A DNA stretch of 24,412 nucleotides from an uncultured Oscillibacter sp. (GCA_910584995.1 CAJUDW010000033.1:1-24412), one strand, 5' to 3'. Positions 1 through 8,178 are shown, counted from the stretch's first letter. Translations and numbers: made by a program. The notes: generated by a model not told the origin, from the sequence alone.

Positions 1-1125
1 GCCCTGCACCTGCTGCCCTCCGGCATCTTCCGGGAGGGCGTGGTGAACGTCCTGGGCAACGGCGTGGCCCTGGACTGTGAGAGCCTGTGGACGGAAATTA
101 CGGAAGTCCAGGGGAAGGGTGTCGCCATCACGCCGGAAAATCTGAAAATCAGCGACCGGGCCTCCCTGCTGCTGCCCTGGCACCGGGATCTGGACTCCCT
201 GGAGGAGCAGCGCCTTGCAGACAAGAAGTACGGCTCCACCAAGCAGGGCATTGCTCCCTTCTACTCCGATAAATTCCAGAAGAAAACCGTCATGGCCGGG
301 GAACTCCTGTACCCCGAAAAGCTGCGGGCCCATCTGGAGGGGATTCTGGAGTGGAAAAATTTGATTCTGACCAAGGTATACGGCGCGGAGCCCTATACGA
401 TGGAAAAGCTTATGGCCTGGGTTGCGGATTTCGGCGAGAAGATCAAGCCCTTTGTCTGCGACACCGGCGCGTTCCTCCGTAAGGCGCAGAAGGAGGGGAA
501 GCAGATCCTCTTTGAGGCCCAGCTGGGCTCCCTCAGGGATCTGGACTACGGCATCTATCCCTATACTACCTCCTCCAACCCCATTGCCTCCTATGCCCCT
601 GTGGGCTCCGGCATGGCTTCCACCCGGATTGACGAGATCATCGGCGTGGTAAAGGCCTATTCCTCCTGCGTGGGAGAGGGCCCCTTCACCTGCGAATGGT
701 TTGGCGAGAAGGCCGACAAACTCCGGGAGGCCGGGGCCGAGTACGGCGCCAAGACTGGACGGCCCCGCCGGGTGGGCCCCATCGACATCGTAGCCACCCG
801 CTACGGCGTCCAGTGTCAGGGAGCGACCACCATTGCCCTCACCAAGCTGGATGTGCTGAGTTATCTGGACGAGATCCCCATCTGCGTCCGCTATAAGCTG
901 AACGGGCAGCAGACGGAGGAGTTCCCCTTCCCTGCCCTGCTGGCGGACGCGGAGCCGGTAGAGACCACCATGCCCGGTTGGAAGTGCGACATTTCCGGCG
1001 TCCGGCGGTGGGAGGATCTGCCGGAGGCCGCCCGGAATTATGTGGAATATATCGAAAAAGCTGTGGGCTGCCCTATCGGCTATGTATCCGTAGGCCCGGA
1101 GCGGGACGCCATTATCCTCCGCTGA
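1..1125 (+). CDS. purA: Adenylosuccinate synthetase, 5' end outside window
   Basis: Ligates IMP and aspartate using GTP to give adenylosuccinate, the first step from IMP to AMP. The frame is open from base 1, so the GTG at 40 is internal; the fragment holds 374 residues. It opens with LHLLPSGIF, which aligns with the LHLIPSGIL segment near residue 50 of PurA, so about 50 N-terminal residues with the GTP-binding loop are missing. Further matches are YPYTTSS, CVGEGPF, GRPRRVGPIDIVATRYG, ALTKLDVL and the C-terminal SVGPERD. Two motifs are unusual: GSTKQGIAP stands where most PurA have GTTGRGIGP, and EAQLGSLRD where most have EGAQGTLLD. I recall this variant as typical of a clostridial clade. purB follows after about 280 bases, consistent with AMP synthesis. 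The family call is secure; only the start is unknown. Confidence 0.95.
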   Translation, partial: ALHLLPSGIFREGVVNVLGNGVALDCESLWTEITEVQGKGVAITPENLKISDRASLLLPWHRDLDSLEEQRLADKKYGSTKQGIAPFYSDKFQKKTVMAGELLYPEKLRAHLEGILEWKNLILTKVYGAEPYTMEKLMAWVADFGEKIKPFVCDTGAFLRKAQKEGKQILFEAQLGSLRDLDYGIYPYTTSSNPIASYAPVGSGMASTRIDEIIGVVKAYSSCVGEGPFTCEWFGEKADKLREAGAEYGAKTGRPRRVGPIDIVATRYGVQCQGATTIALTKLDVLSYLDEIPICVRYKLNGQQTEEFPFPALLADAEPVETTMPGWKCDISGVRRWEDLPEAARNYVEYIEKAVGCPIGYVSVGPERDAIILR

Positions 1126-1354
1126 GGAGCCCCGCCGCGCTCCTGGCCGCCTCCGGATCCCGCGCCGCTTTGGGGCCCATGCCGGGCGCGGCCGCCGGGC
1201 CGTTCCTGCTTGCCGCCGGATGATCAAGGCGGCGGGGTGGCGGGGAGGAGTGCGGGGCACCGGCCGGATTCGGACTGGCGTTTTGCCTCCGATGGCTGTC
1301 CGCGCCTGCAGCGTTACCGGCGGCCTGAACCCTGTGCCGCATCGCTGAAAACCG

Positions 1355-1383
1355 GGCGGGGAGGCATTTAATGCCTCCCCGCC
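1355..1383 (+). terminator. Perfect hairpin between purA and purB
   Basis: Arms GGCGGGGAGGCAT (1355-1367) and ATGCCTCCCCGCC (1371-1383) pair perfectly over 13 bp around a TTA loop, followed by only three T. The purB Shine-Dalgarno (about 1391-1398) starts eight bases later. It may be a weak purA terminator, an attenuator, or a stabilising intercistronic hairpin. The stretch 1126-1354 is GC-rich and I see no gene or clear signal in it. Confidence 0.6.
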
Positions 1384-1407
1384 TTTAAAAAAGAAAGGTT
1401 GATTCTC

Positions 1408-2826
1408 ATGGCAAAAGATCGTTACGAATCCCCCCTTTCCTCCCGGTATGCCTCCGCCTTCATGCTGGGGCTCTTCTCCGCCGACACACGGATTCAGACT
1501 TGGCGGCGGCTGTGGGTGGCCCTGGCCCGGGCGGAACACGATCTGGGCCTCTCCGTCACGGCGGAGCAGGTTGCGGAGTTGGAAGCCCACATCACCGACA
1601 TCGATTACGCCTGCGCCGCCCAGAGGGAAAAAGAGGTCCGCCACGACGTGATGGCCCACGTCTATGCCTACGGCAAGGCGGCCCCCTCCGCCGCAGGCAT
1701 CATCCATCTGGGAGCCACCTCCTGCTATGTCACTGACAACGCGGATCTTATCCTCTACCGGGAGGGCCTGCGGTATCTCCGGGGCCAGTTGCTGGCAGTG
1801 GTGCGGAATCTCTCCCGGTTTGCCCGGCAGTACCGGGATACCCCTACTTTGGGCTATACCCATTACCAGCCCGCCCAGCTGGTGACTGTAGGCAAGCGGG
1901 CCACCCTCTGGATGCAGGATTTCCTGGCGGATCTGGAGGAACTGGATTTTGTCCTGGACACCATGCGGTTTTTAGGCTGCCGGGGTACCACCGGCACGGA
2001 GGCCAGCTTCCTGGATCTCTTTGACGGGGATGGGGAGAAGATCGAGCGGATGAACCGGCAGATTGCCGCCGAGTTCGGTTTCGACAAGATCTTCCCCGTC
2101 TGCGGCCAGACCTATCCCCGGAAGGTGGACAGCCGGATCCTCTCCTGCCTCTCCGCCATTGCCCAGAGCTGCTACCGGATGGCCAATGACATCCGCCTCC
2201 TCCAGCATGACCGGCAGGTGGAAGAGCCCTTTGAGAAGAACCAAATCGGTTCCTCCGCCATGGCCTATAAACGTAACCCCATGCGCTCCGAGCGGATCTG
2301 CTCCCTGAGCCGCTATCTGATGGCGGATGCCATGAACGCCCCCATGACCGCTTCCACCCAGTGGCTGGAGCGGACCTTGGACGACTCTGCCAACCGCCGG
2401 ATCTCGATGCCGGAGGGGTTCCTCTGCGCCGACGCGGTGCTGCGCCTGGCCCAGAACGTCACCGACGGCCTCCATGTCAACGAGAAGATCGTAGACAGAA
2501 CCGTGCGGGAGTACCTGCCCTTTATCGCCACGGAAAACCTGATGATGGAAGGGGTAAAGCGGGGCGGCGACCGCCAGGAACTGCACGAGATCATTCGCGT
2601 CTGCTCCATGGCTGCTACGGCCCGGATGAAAGAGGGGGAGCCCTGCGACCTCCTCAGCCGCCTTGCGGCGGAGCCCGCCTTCGGCATGACGGAGGCGGAA
2701 CTGGAGGCGCTGCTGGATCCCCGGCGCTATACCGGCCGCTGCGCCGGCCAGGTGGACGCTTTCCTGGCCCAGGTGGAGCCCCTTCTGGCGGACGCCGCAG
2801 GGGAGACACCGGAGATCAACGTGTAA
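1408..2826 (+). CDS. purB: Adenylosuccinate lyase
   Basis: Fumarase/aspartase superfamily enzyme that cleaves adenylosuccinate to AMP and fumarate, and SAICAR to AICAR in de novo purine synthesis. The protein has 472 residues, near the usual length. The superfamily signature is visible as SSAMAYKRNPMRSERIC at about residues 282-298, the mobile catalytic loop. HLGATSCYVTDN near residue 104 and YTHYQPAQ near 152 supply the other active-site segments. An in-frame TTG lies at 1399, but ATG at 1408 is preferred because AAGAAAGG (1391-1398) is then nine bases upstream. It follows purA and ends 27 bases before a strong hairpin. I see no sign of damage. Confidence 0.96.
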   Translation: MAKDRYESPLSSRYASAFMLGLFSADTRIQTWRRLWVALARAEHDLGLSVTAEQVAELEAHITDIDYACAAQREKEVRHDVMAHVYAYGKAAPSAAGIIHLGATSCYVTDNADLILYREGLRYLRGQLLAVVRNLSRFARQYRDTPTLGYTHYQPAQLVTVGKRATLWMQDFLADLEELDFVLDTMRFLGCRGTTGTEASFLDLFDGDGEKIERMNRQIAAEFGFDKIFPVCGQTYPRKVDSRILSCLSAIAQSCYRMANDIRLLQHDRQVEEPFEKNQIGSSAMAYKRNPMRSERICSLSRYLMADAMNAPMTASTQWLERTLDDSANRRISMPEGFLCADAVLRLAQNVTDGLHVNEKIVDRTVREYLPFIATENLMMEGVKRGGDRQELHEIIRVCSMAATARMKEGEPCDLLSRLAAEPAFGMTEAELEALLDPRRYTGRCAGQVDAFLAQVEPLLADAAGETPEINV

Positions 2827-2853
2827 AAAGGCTCCGGAAAACTCCGGAATAAG

Positions 2854-2888
2854 AACCCCCCAGCGGGCAGCCTGCCCGCTGGGGGGTT
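2854..2888. terminator. Strong convergent terminator hairpin
   Basis: Two 17-base arms (2854-2870 and 2872-2888; left arm AACCCCCCAGCGGGCAG) are perfect inverted repeats around one base. It lies between purB (+) and the convergent gene at 2988-3515 (-). There is no T tract on the + side; on the - strand the stem is followed by TTCTTATT, so it may serve both genes and fits the minus gene slightly better. Confidence 0.75.
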
Positions 2889-2901
2889 ACTGATGCTGTC
2901 A

Positions 2902-2930
2902 CGCAGGAAAAGCCCGGGGCTTTTCCTGCG
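2902..2930. terminator. Second hairpin in convergent intergenic region
   Basis: Arms CGCAGGAAAAGCC (2902-2914) and GGCTTTTCCTGCG (2918-2930) pair over 13 bp. It stands 13 bases from the stronger hairpin at 2854-2888 and downstream of the minus-strand gene. No T tract follows on either strand, so termination is inferred only from position and stem strength. Confidence 0.45.
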
Positions 2931-2987
2931 CAGGGAAGGATGGGGTTTGACAGCCTTTTAACGGTTGATCTCGGGGTGCTACAGGCT

Positions 2988-3515
2988 TCATCCCTCATCC
3001 CCGCAGTCCCCGGAAACGGTTTCCGCCTCTCCCGCAGACGCCCCGCTGCCTTCGGAAACGCCCGACGCCTGGTGCTCTTCCTTCTCCAGGGCGGATTCCC
3101 ATTCCTTGGGATCCCGCTTGACCTTCCGGGCCGCCATCGCCAATTGATATCCGGCGGGGTCGCTTTCCTGAAGGAATTTCTCATCCTCGGGCGGCACCTT
3201 GTCCCCTGCCATAATCCGGGCGGCAATTTTTTGGCACTGCCGCATGACCTTCAGCTTTTTCGCCGCCGCGTCCAAGGGGGAACTTGCTGACTCCTCCTTG
3301 CCGGCCATGCGATCCCGCTGCTTCCTGGCCCGTTCCTGGGCTTCCTGCCGGGTGCGTTCCTCCAGAATGGCCACCGCCTGCCGGGAAAGCGCCAGCTTGT
3401 CGGTCCGGCACTGCGCCCCCAGGGAGGCCCCCTTTTCCGGACGGATCTTATTCTCCGGAGAGCCGGTGGGCTGCCTGGCCCCGGTCAGCCGGTTGGAAAC
3501 ACGAAACTCCATCAT
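2988..3515 (-). CDS. Hypothetical charged, helical protein
   Basis: I do not recognise this 175-residue protein. The middle (about residues 35-95) is rich in Lys, Arg, Glu, Gln and Ala and should be helical, possibly coiled-coil (segments EERTRQEAQERARKQRDR and AAKKLKVMRQCQKIAARI). The C-terminus is acidic and rich in Gly, Ser and Glu, so probably disordered. There is no signal peptide, membrane span or enzyme motif. The start is an ATG-ATG pair (3515 and 3512) just after GGGAGG (complement of 3519-3524); spacing favours 3512 slightly. The frame stays open upstream to 3677, but that extension has no ribosome site. It is divergent from the asnB leader and convergent with purB. Composition matches the window, so it is probably real but of unknown role. 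Confidence 0.7.
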   Translation of the reverse strand: MMEFRVSNRLTGARQPTGSPENKIRPEKGASLGAQCRTDKLALSRQAVAILEERTRQEAQERARKQRDRMAGKEESASSPLDAAAKKLKVMRQCQKIAARIMAGDKVPPEDEKFLQESDPAGYQLAMAARKVKRDPKEWESALEKEEHQASGVSEGSGASAGEAETVSGDCGDEG

Positions 3516-3640
3516 AAACCTCCCTTCAGTGCGCCTGCTTCCTGTTCCTATATTTCTATATATCGGCCAAAGGTATGGGAAATTTACTGGCAGTGTGAAA
3601 AAAGCGAAAAAATCCATGGCCGATTTTGTGGGTTTTGATG

Positions 3641-3669
3641 TTGACAATCGTCTTTCCCCGTGGTACACT
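3641..3669 (+). promoter_or_regulatory. Sigma-A-type promoter of the asnB T-box transcript
   Basis: A perfect -35 TTGACA (3641-3646), a 17-base spacer and -10 TACACT (3664-3669). Transcription would begin near 3676, just before the T-box leader. Confidence 0.8.
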
Positions 3670-3675
3670 TCATCC

Positions 3676-3961
3676 ATCTAAAATGCAAAACAGTTTAACG
3701 GCGAGGATGGAGAAAAGTATCGCGGACGTTCCGGGCCAGTGAGCGGGGGATGGTGGAAACCCCGTACCAAAGAATCCGCAGGAAGAACACTCCGGAGTTG
3801 CAATCTGAAAGCGGAGGGATCCGTCAGTAAGTGCGACGAGTTGTGATCGTTACCTCACACAGGCTTGTTGGAGCCTTGAGAGCGGCCCTTTCGGGGGCAA
3901 ATTAGGTGGCACCGCGGATAGCAGCTATTCGTCCTAAAATTTAGGAGATAGCTGCGTTTTT
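3676..3961 (+). promoter_or_regulatory. T-box leader, asparagine-specific
   Basis: A T-box riboswitch binds uncharged tRNA and prevents premature termination when the amino acid is scarce. The conserved T-box sequence AGGTGGCACCGCGG (3904-3917) lies just before the terminator. On the 3' side of stem I, AGAACA holds a candidate specifier AAC (3786-3788), an Asn codon followed by a purine. The tRNA-end binding bases are TGGC (3907-3910), whose last base would pair with a G discriminator; tRNA-Asn normally has G at that position. Both contacts agree with the downstream gene, asparagine synthase. The leader is about 285 nt, a normal size for the class. The specifier assignment is by eye, not from a covariance model. 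Confidence 0.93.
3921..3961 (+). terminator. T-box regulated terminator
   Basis: GCAGCTAT (3921-3928) pairs with ATAGCTGC (3947-3954), and TCCTAAA (3932-3938) with TTTAGGA (3940-3946). The stem is followed by G and TTTTT. The T-box sequence immediately upstream would form the competing antiterminator. Confidence 0.88.
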
Positions 3962-4009
3962 GTTGCTGTCGGAATTCCCTTCCGGCGGCAGGCATCTGGA
4001 GGTGCGCTT

Positions 4010-5599
4010 ATGTGTTCGATTATGGGATTTTCCACAAAAGCGAGGGCCCGGGAGGAACTGACGCCCTATTTTGACAAGACCCTCTCCCGCGGGCCGGATA
4101 TGAGCCGGATTCTGGAGACCCCCTCCGGCTGGCTGTGCTTCCACCGCCTGGCCATTATGGGCCTGACGGAGGCCGGGATGCAGCCCTTTGCGCTGGACGG
4201 GGATATGGCGGTCTGCAACGGGGAACTGTATGGGTTCCGGGCCGTGAAGCGGAAGCTGGAGGAGAAGGGGTATCCCTTCCAAAGCGGCAGCGACTGTGAG
4301 ATTATCCTCCCCCTCTACCGGGAATATGGTTTGGAGATGTTCGCCCGGCTGGACGCGGAGTTCGCCATGGTGATTTACGACGGCAGGAGCGGTTCCCTGG
4401 TAGCCGCCCGGGATCCCATCGGTATCCGCCCCCTGTATTACGGCTATGACGTGAAGGACGGCGGCATCATCTTTGCCAGCGAGCCGAAAAACCTGATGGG
4501 GCTGGTAAAGGAAATTTTCCCCTTCCCGCCGGGGCATTATTACGCCCATGGCGCGTTTGTCCGGTATGCGGATCTGACCACAGTGCGGGAATACGTCCGG
4601 GACGATCTGGAGACCGTGTGCCGGAATATCCGCGGCAAGCTTATCGCCGCCGTGGATAAGCGGCTGGACGCCGACGCCCCGGTAGGATTCCTCCTCTCCG
4701 GCGGCCTGGACTCTTCCCTGGTCTGTGCCATCAGTTCCATTGTGCTGGGTAAGCGGATCCGCTCCTTTGCCATCGGTATGGACATGGATCCCATCGACTT
4801 GAAATATGCCCGGGAGGCCGCGGATTTTATCGGCGCGGATCACACGGAGATCACCATGACCCGGGAGGAAATCCTGGACGCCCTGGACGGGCTTATCGCC
4901 CTTCTTGGCACCTGGGACATCACCACTATCCGGGCCAGCATGGGCATGTACCTCTGCTGCAAGGCTATTCATGAGCGGTCGGATATCCGGGTTATCCTCA
5001 CTGGCGAGATCTCCGACGAACTGTTCGGATACAAATACACCGACTTCGCCCCGGATCCGGAGAGTTTCCAGCGGGAGGCCAGGAAGCGCATCGACGAGAT
5101 CCACATGTATGACGTGCTCCGGGCGGATCGCAGCATCTCGGTCAACTCCCTGGAGGCCCGGGTGCCCTTCGGCGATTTGGACTTCGTCCGGTATGTGATG
5201 TCTATCGATCCCGCCATGAAGATGAACACCTACGGCATGGGCAAATATCTCCTCCGCCACGCCTTTGAACAGGACCATCTCCTTCCGGACAGCATCCTCT
5301 GGCGGCAGAAGGCGGCCTTTTCCGATGCGGTGGGCCACTCCCTGGTGGACGATTTGAAGGCCTATGCCCAGGAGAAATATACGGATCAGGAATTTGAAAC
5401 CCTGCGGAAGAAATACGATTACCACTGCCCGCCCTTTACCAGGGAGAGCCTGCTGTACCGGGAGATTTTCGAGAGGCACTATCCCGGCCAGGCGGGGATG
5501 ATCCGGGATTTCTGGATGCCCAACAAGGCCTGGAAAGGCTGCGATGTGGATGACCCTTCCGCCCGTGTGCTGGCTAACTACGGCGGCAGCGGCGTCTGA
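4010..5599 (+). CDS. asnB: Asparagine synthase, glutamine-hydrolysing
   Basis: Makes asparagine from aspartate, ATP and glutamine-derived ammonia. The protein has 529 residues, close to the 554 of E. coli AsnB. The N-terminal class II glutamine amidotransferase begins MCSIMGF, so Cys2 becomes the catalytic N-terminal residue after Met removal; CNGELYG and GSDCEIILPLY belong to the same domain. The C-terminal synthetase carries the PP-loop SGGLDSS at residues 230-236, followed by LTGEISDELFGYKYTDFAP and SLEARVPFGD. ATG at 4010 sits seven bases after GGAGGT. Expression is predicted to rise when Asn-tRNA is uncharged, through the T-box leader. glnN downstream makes the glutamine substrate, 114 bases away with no strong terminator between, so co-transcription is possible. 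Confidence 0.97.
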   Translation: MCSIMGFSTKARAREELTPYFDKTLSRGPDMSRILETPSGWLCFHRLAIMGLTEAGMQPFALDGDMAVCNGELYGFRAVKRKLEEKGYPFQSGSDCEIILPLYREYGLEMFARLDAEFAMVIYDGRSGSLVAARDPIGIRPLYYGYDVKDGGIIFASEPKNLMGLVKEIFPFPPGHYYAHGAFVRYADLTTVREYVRDDLETVCRNIRGKLIAAVDKRLDADAPVGFLLSGGLDSSLVCAISSIVLGKRIRSFAIGMDMDPIDLKYAREAADFIGADHTEITMTREEILDALDGLIALLGTWDITTIRASMGMYLCCKAIHERSDIRVILTGEISDELFGYKYTDFAPDPESFQREARKRIDEIHMYDVLRADRSISVNSLEARVPFGDLDFVRYVMSIDPAMKMNTYGMGKYLLRHAFEQDHLLPDSILWRQKAAFSDAVGHSLVDDLKAYAQEKYTDQEFETLRKKYDYHCPPFTRESLLYREIFERHYPGQAGMIRDFWMPNKAWKGCDVDDPSARVLANYGGSGV

Positions 5600-5713
5600 G
5601 CGCCGGGGCGGAACCGGGCCCTGCCCATACGGATTCTCATTTCCGCGCCCGTTTCCTGCGGGCAGTTTATCAACATCAGTGACCCTTTCATGATTGATGA
5701 GGAGGAAACGATT

Positions 5714-7804
5714 ATGAGTAAAAAAGCGATGCAGTTACCGGAACTTTTCGGCAGCCGGGTCTTTAACGAGGAGACCATGAAGGAGCGCCTTTCCACCGCC
5801 TCTTACACCGCCTGGAAAACCTGCGTCACCGAGGGCGCGTCTTTAGACATCTCCACCGCCAATGAGATTGCCGAGGCCATGAAGCAGTGGGCCGTGGAGA
5901 AGGGGGCTACCCACTTCACCCACTGGTTCCAGCCGATGACCGGCGTTACCGCCGAGAAGCATGACAGCTTTGTGGCCCCTACCGGCGGCGGCAAAATCAT
6001 GATGGAGTTCTCCGGCAAGGAACTGGTCCGGGGTGAGCCGGACGCCTCCTCCTTCCCCTCCGGCGGCCTGCGGGCCACCTTCGAGGCCCGGGGCTACACC
6101 GCCTGGGATCCCACCTCCTTTGCCTTTATCAAGGAGGGTTCCCTCTGCATCCCAACCATTTTCTGCTCCTATTCCGGCCACGCCCTGGACAAGAAAACGC
6201 CCCTGCTGCGGTCTATGGACGAGGTGTCCCGGCAGGCCGTCCGGATTCTGCGGCTCTTCGGGGACACCGCCACCAAGCGGGTCACTCCCCAGATCGGCCC
6301 CGAGCAGGAGTATTTCCTCATTGACAAAGCCCTGTATCTTCAGCGGGAGGATCTCCGGATGACCGGGCGGACCCTCTTCGGCGCAAAGCCCCCCCGGGGC
6401 CAAGAACTGGATGACCACTACTTCGGCGCCATTAAGCCCCGGGTGGCCGCTTACATGAAGGAACTGGACGAGACCCTCTGGGCCCTGGGCATCCTCTCCA
6501 AGACCAAGCACAACGAGGTGGCCCCCTCCCAGCACGAGATGGCCCCCATCTATACCGACGCCAACACCGCCTGCGACCAGAACCAGCTGGCCATGGAGGT
6601 GATGAAGAAGGTGGCTGACAAACACGGCTTAGTGTGCCTCCTGCACGAAAAGCCCTTTGCCGGCGTCAACGGCTCCGGCAAGCACGACAACTGGTCCCTC
6701 AGCACCGACAGCGGCAAAAACCTCTTCCGTCCCGGCTCTACGCCCAGCCAGAACGCCCGGTTCCTGCTGTTCCTGGCGGCTTTTGTAAAGGGTGTGGACG
6801 ACTATCAGGATTTCCTGCGCGCCACCGTGGCTTTCTCCGGCAACGATCACCGTCTGGGCGCTCAGGAAGCCCCTCCTGCCGTGATCTCCATCTTCCTGGG
6901 GGACGAACTGAGCGCCATTGTGGAGTCCATCATCCAGGGTACGGAGTTCAAGGAGACCGGGAAGCGGAATCTTCAGATCGGTATTGACGCCCTGCCTGCC
7001 ATCCGCCAGGATACCACTGACCGGAATCGCACCTCCCCCATGGCCTTCACCGGCAACAAGTTCGAGTTCCGGATGCCCGGATCCACCATGTCTATCTCCG
7101 GCCCCAACATCGCCCTGAATACCATTGTGGCGGAGGAACTGAACCAGTTTGCCGACGAACTGGAGAGATCCGAAGACTTCCAGAGGGATCTTCACGCGCT
7201 GATCAAGCGGACCTTTACGGAGCACCAGCGGATCATTTTCAACGGCAACGGCTATGACGACGCCTGGATTGCCGAGGCGGAACGCAGGGGCCTCTGCAAC
7301 CTGAAATCCACCGCCGACGCCCTGCCCGCCTACATCGCCCCCAAGAATATGGAACTCTTCATCAAGCACGGCATCTACACAAAGGAAGAGATCCACGCCC
7401 GGTATGAGATCCACGTGGAGAACTACCGGAACATCATCACCATTGAGGCCAGGACGATGGTGGACATGATCCGCCACGACATCCTCCCCGCCGTCTCCAA
7501 ATATGCCGCCGACCTCTGCCGGCGGGCGGAGCGGAAGGCCGGATTGGGGGTCCCCTGCGCCTATGAGACCGGCACGGCCAAGGGCGTGGCGGAAATCACC
7601 GACAGGCTGATGGAGGAGTGCAGCACGCTGGCTTCGGATCTGGAGAATATGCCTGCCGATCCGGAGAAAGCCATGCGCTACTGCCATGATACCCTGGTTC
7701 CCGATATGGACAAGGTCCGCGCTTCTGCCGACAGCCTGGAGACCATCACCGCCGCCGAATACTGGCCCTTCCCGGTTTACAGCGATCTGCTGTTCTCCGT
7801 ATAA
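5714..7804 (+). CDS. glnN: Type III glutamine synthetase
   Basis: Condenses glutamate and ammonia to glutamine with ATP. The length of 696 residues fits the type III family (about 700) rather than type I (about 450). Catalytic-core motifs include GPEQEYFLID (from residue 195), APSQHEMAPIY, CLLHEKPFAGVNGSGKHDNW, FSGNDHRLGAQEAPPA and NRTSPMAFTGNKFEFRMPGS. The frame is open from an ATG at 5690, but ATG at 5714 is chosen because GAGGAGGAA ends a few bases before it and would otherwise be inside the coding region. It lies downstream of asnB in the same direction, so the pair forms a nitrogen-assimilation and amide module. I found no glutamine riboswitch in the 114-base gap. Confidence 0.97.
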   Translation: MSKKAMQLPELFGSRVFNEETMKERLSTASYTAWKTCVTEGASLDISTANEIAEAMKQWAVEKGATHFTHWFQPMTGVTAEKHDSFVAPTGGGKIMMEFSGKELVRGEPDASSFPSGGLRATFEARGYTAWDPTSFAFIKEGSLCIPTIFCSYSGHALDKKTPLLRSMDEVSRQAVRILRLFGDTATKRVTPQIGPEQEYFLIDKALYLQREDLRMTGRTLFGAKPPRGQELDDHYFGAIKPRVAAYMKELDETLWALGILSKTKHNEVAPSQHEMAPIYTDANTACDQNQLAMEVMKKVADKHGLVCLLHEKPFAGVNGSGKHDNWSLSTDSGKNLFRPGSTPSQNARFLLFLAAFVKGVDDYQDFLRATVAFSGNDHRLGAQEAPPAVISIFLGDELSAIVESIIQGTEFKETGKRNLQIGIDALPAIRQDTTDRNRTSPMAFTGNKFEFRMPGSTMSISGPNIALNTIVAEELNQFADELERSEDFQRDLHALIKRTFTEHQRIIFNGNGYDDAWIAEAERRGLCNLKSTADALPAYIAPKNMELFIKHGIYTKEEIHARYEIHVENYRNIITIEARTMVDMIRHDILPAVSKYAADLCRRAERKAGLGVPCAYETGTAKGVAEITDRLMEECSTLASDLENMPADPEKAMRYCHDTLVPDMDKVRASADSLETITAAEYWPFPVYSDLLFSV

Positions 7805-7839
7805 AGCCCCGAAAATAGCGGTTTCTGCGTTTTTTGTCA

Positions 7840-7881
7840 AAACCGGCAGTCCTGCCGTCTTGTGGGCAGGGCTGCCGGTTT
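7840..7881. terminator. Hairpin downstream of glnN
   Basis: AAACCGGCAG (7840-7849) pairs with CTGCCGGTTT (7872-7881), extended by one wobble and CCTGCC (7851-7856) with GGCAGG (7865-7870), giving a 17-bp stem with an 8-base loop. No T tract follows on the + strand. Position 36 bases after the glnN stop supports a terminator role. Confidence 0.6.
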
Positions 7882-7911
7882 GTGCGTCCGGATCCATAAA
7901 TCTCGTGAAAG

Positions 7912-7935
7912 TGCATATTGCGCGCATAATATGCA
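7912..7935. repeat. AT-rich dyad upstream of the 8001 promoter
   Basis: TGCATATT (7912-7919) and AATATGCA (7928-7935) are perfect inverted repeats flanking an alternating GCGCGC core. It ends 65 bases before the -35 element at 8001, an arrangement compatible with a regulator binding site. The function is inference only. Confidence 0.35.
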
Positions 7936-8000
7936 TGTTTGCCCTGCCGTTTCCGGGAAGATTCCCGAAAAATTTCTGGTTATTTTTCCATTTTTTCCGC

Positions 8001-8030
8001 TTGCCTTTTCCCCAGGGCCTATGTTATAAT
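8001..8030 (+). promoter_or_regulatory. Promoter with extended -10
   Basis: -35 TTGCCT (8001-8006), an 18-base spacer and a perfect -10 TATAAT (8025-8030) preceded by TGT, an extended -10. It should drive the transcript for the gene at 8179 and begin near 8037. Confidence 0.75.
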
Positions 8031-8042
8031 CAATTCCGGCTT

Positions 8043-8127
8043 CTGCGGAGAGGGAGTGCCCTGCCGCAGGGGTATCTGGCGCTCTGCCGGATACTGCCGC
8101 CGGTAAACCGGCCGCCTTCCCGGCGGC
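8043..8127 (+). other. Three-hairpin 5' leader of the gene at 8179
   Basis: The transcript from the 8025 promoter has about 140 untranslated bases with three successive hairpins: CTGCGG (8043-8048) with CCGCAG (8064-8069), GTATCTGGC (8072-8080) with GCCGGATAC (8086-8094), and GCCGCCGG (8096-8103) with CCGGCGGC (8120-8127), the last also able to fold as CCGG-taaa-CCGG. I match it to no known riboswitch class. Confidence 0.4.
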
Positions 8128-8178
8128 AGCGGGGAACGCGCTTCCGGTGGCTATACTTCAAACCCGGAGGGAAACACT

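Noticed and set aside
3941..5479. 512-codon open frame on the minus strand
   Set aside because: Antisense shadow of asnB; Gly/His/Val-rich low-complexity translation with no domain, caused by GC-rich third positions.
5600..5713. Glutamine riboswitch or terminator before glnN
   Set aside because: No recognisable glnA RNA motif; the only hairpin (GCCCG 5647-5651 with CGGGC 5659-5663) is five base pairs, too weak to claim.
6629..7936. 435-codon and neighbouring minus-strand open frames over glnN
   Set aside because: Shadows of the type III glutamine synthetase; no ribosome site and no recognisable motif.
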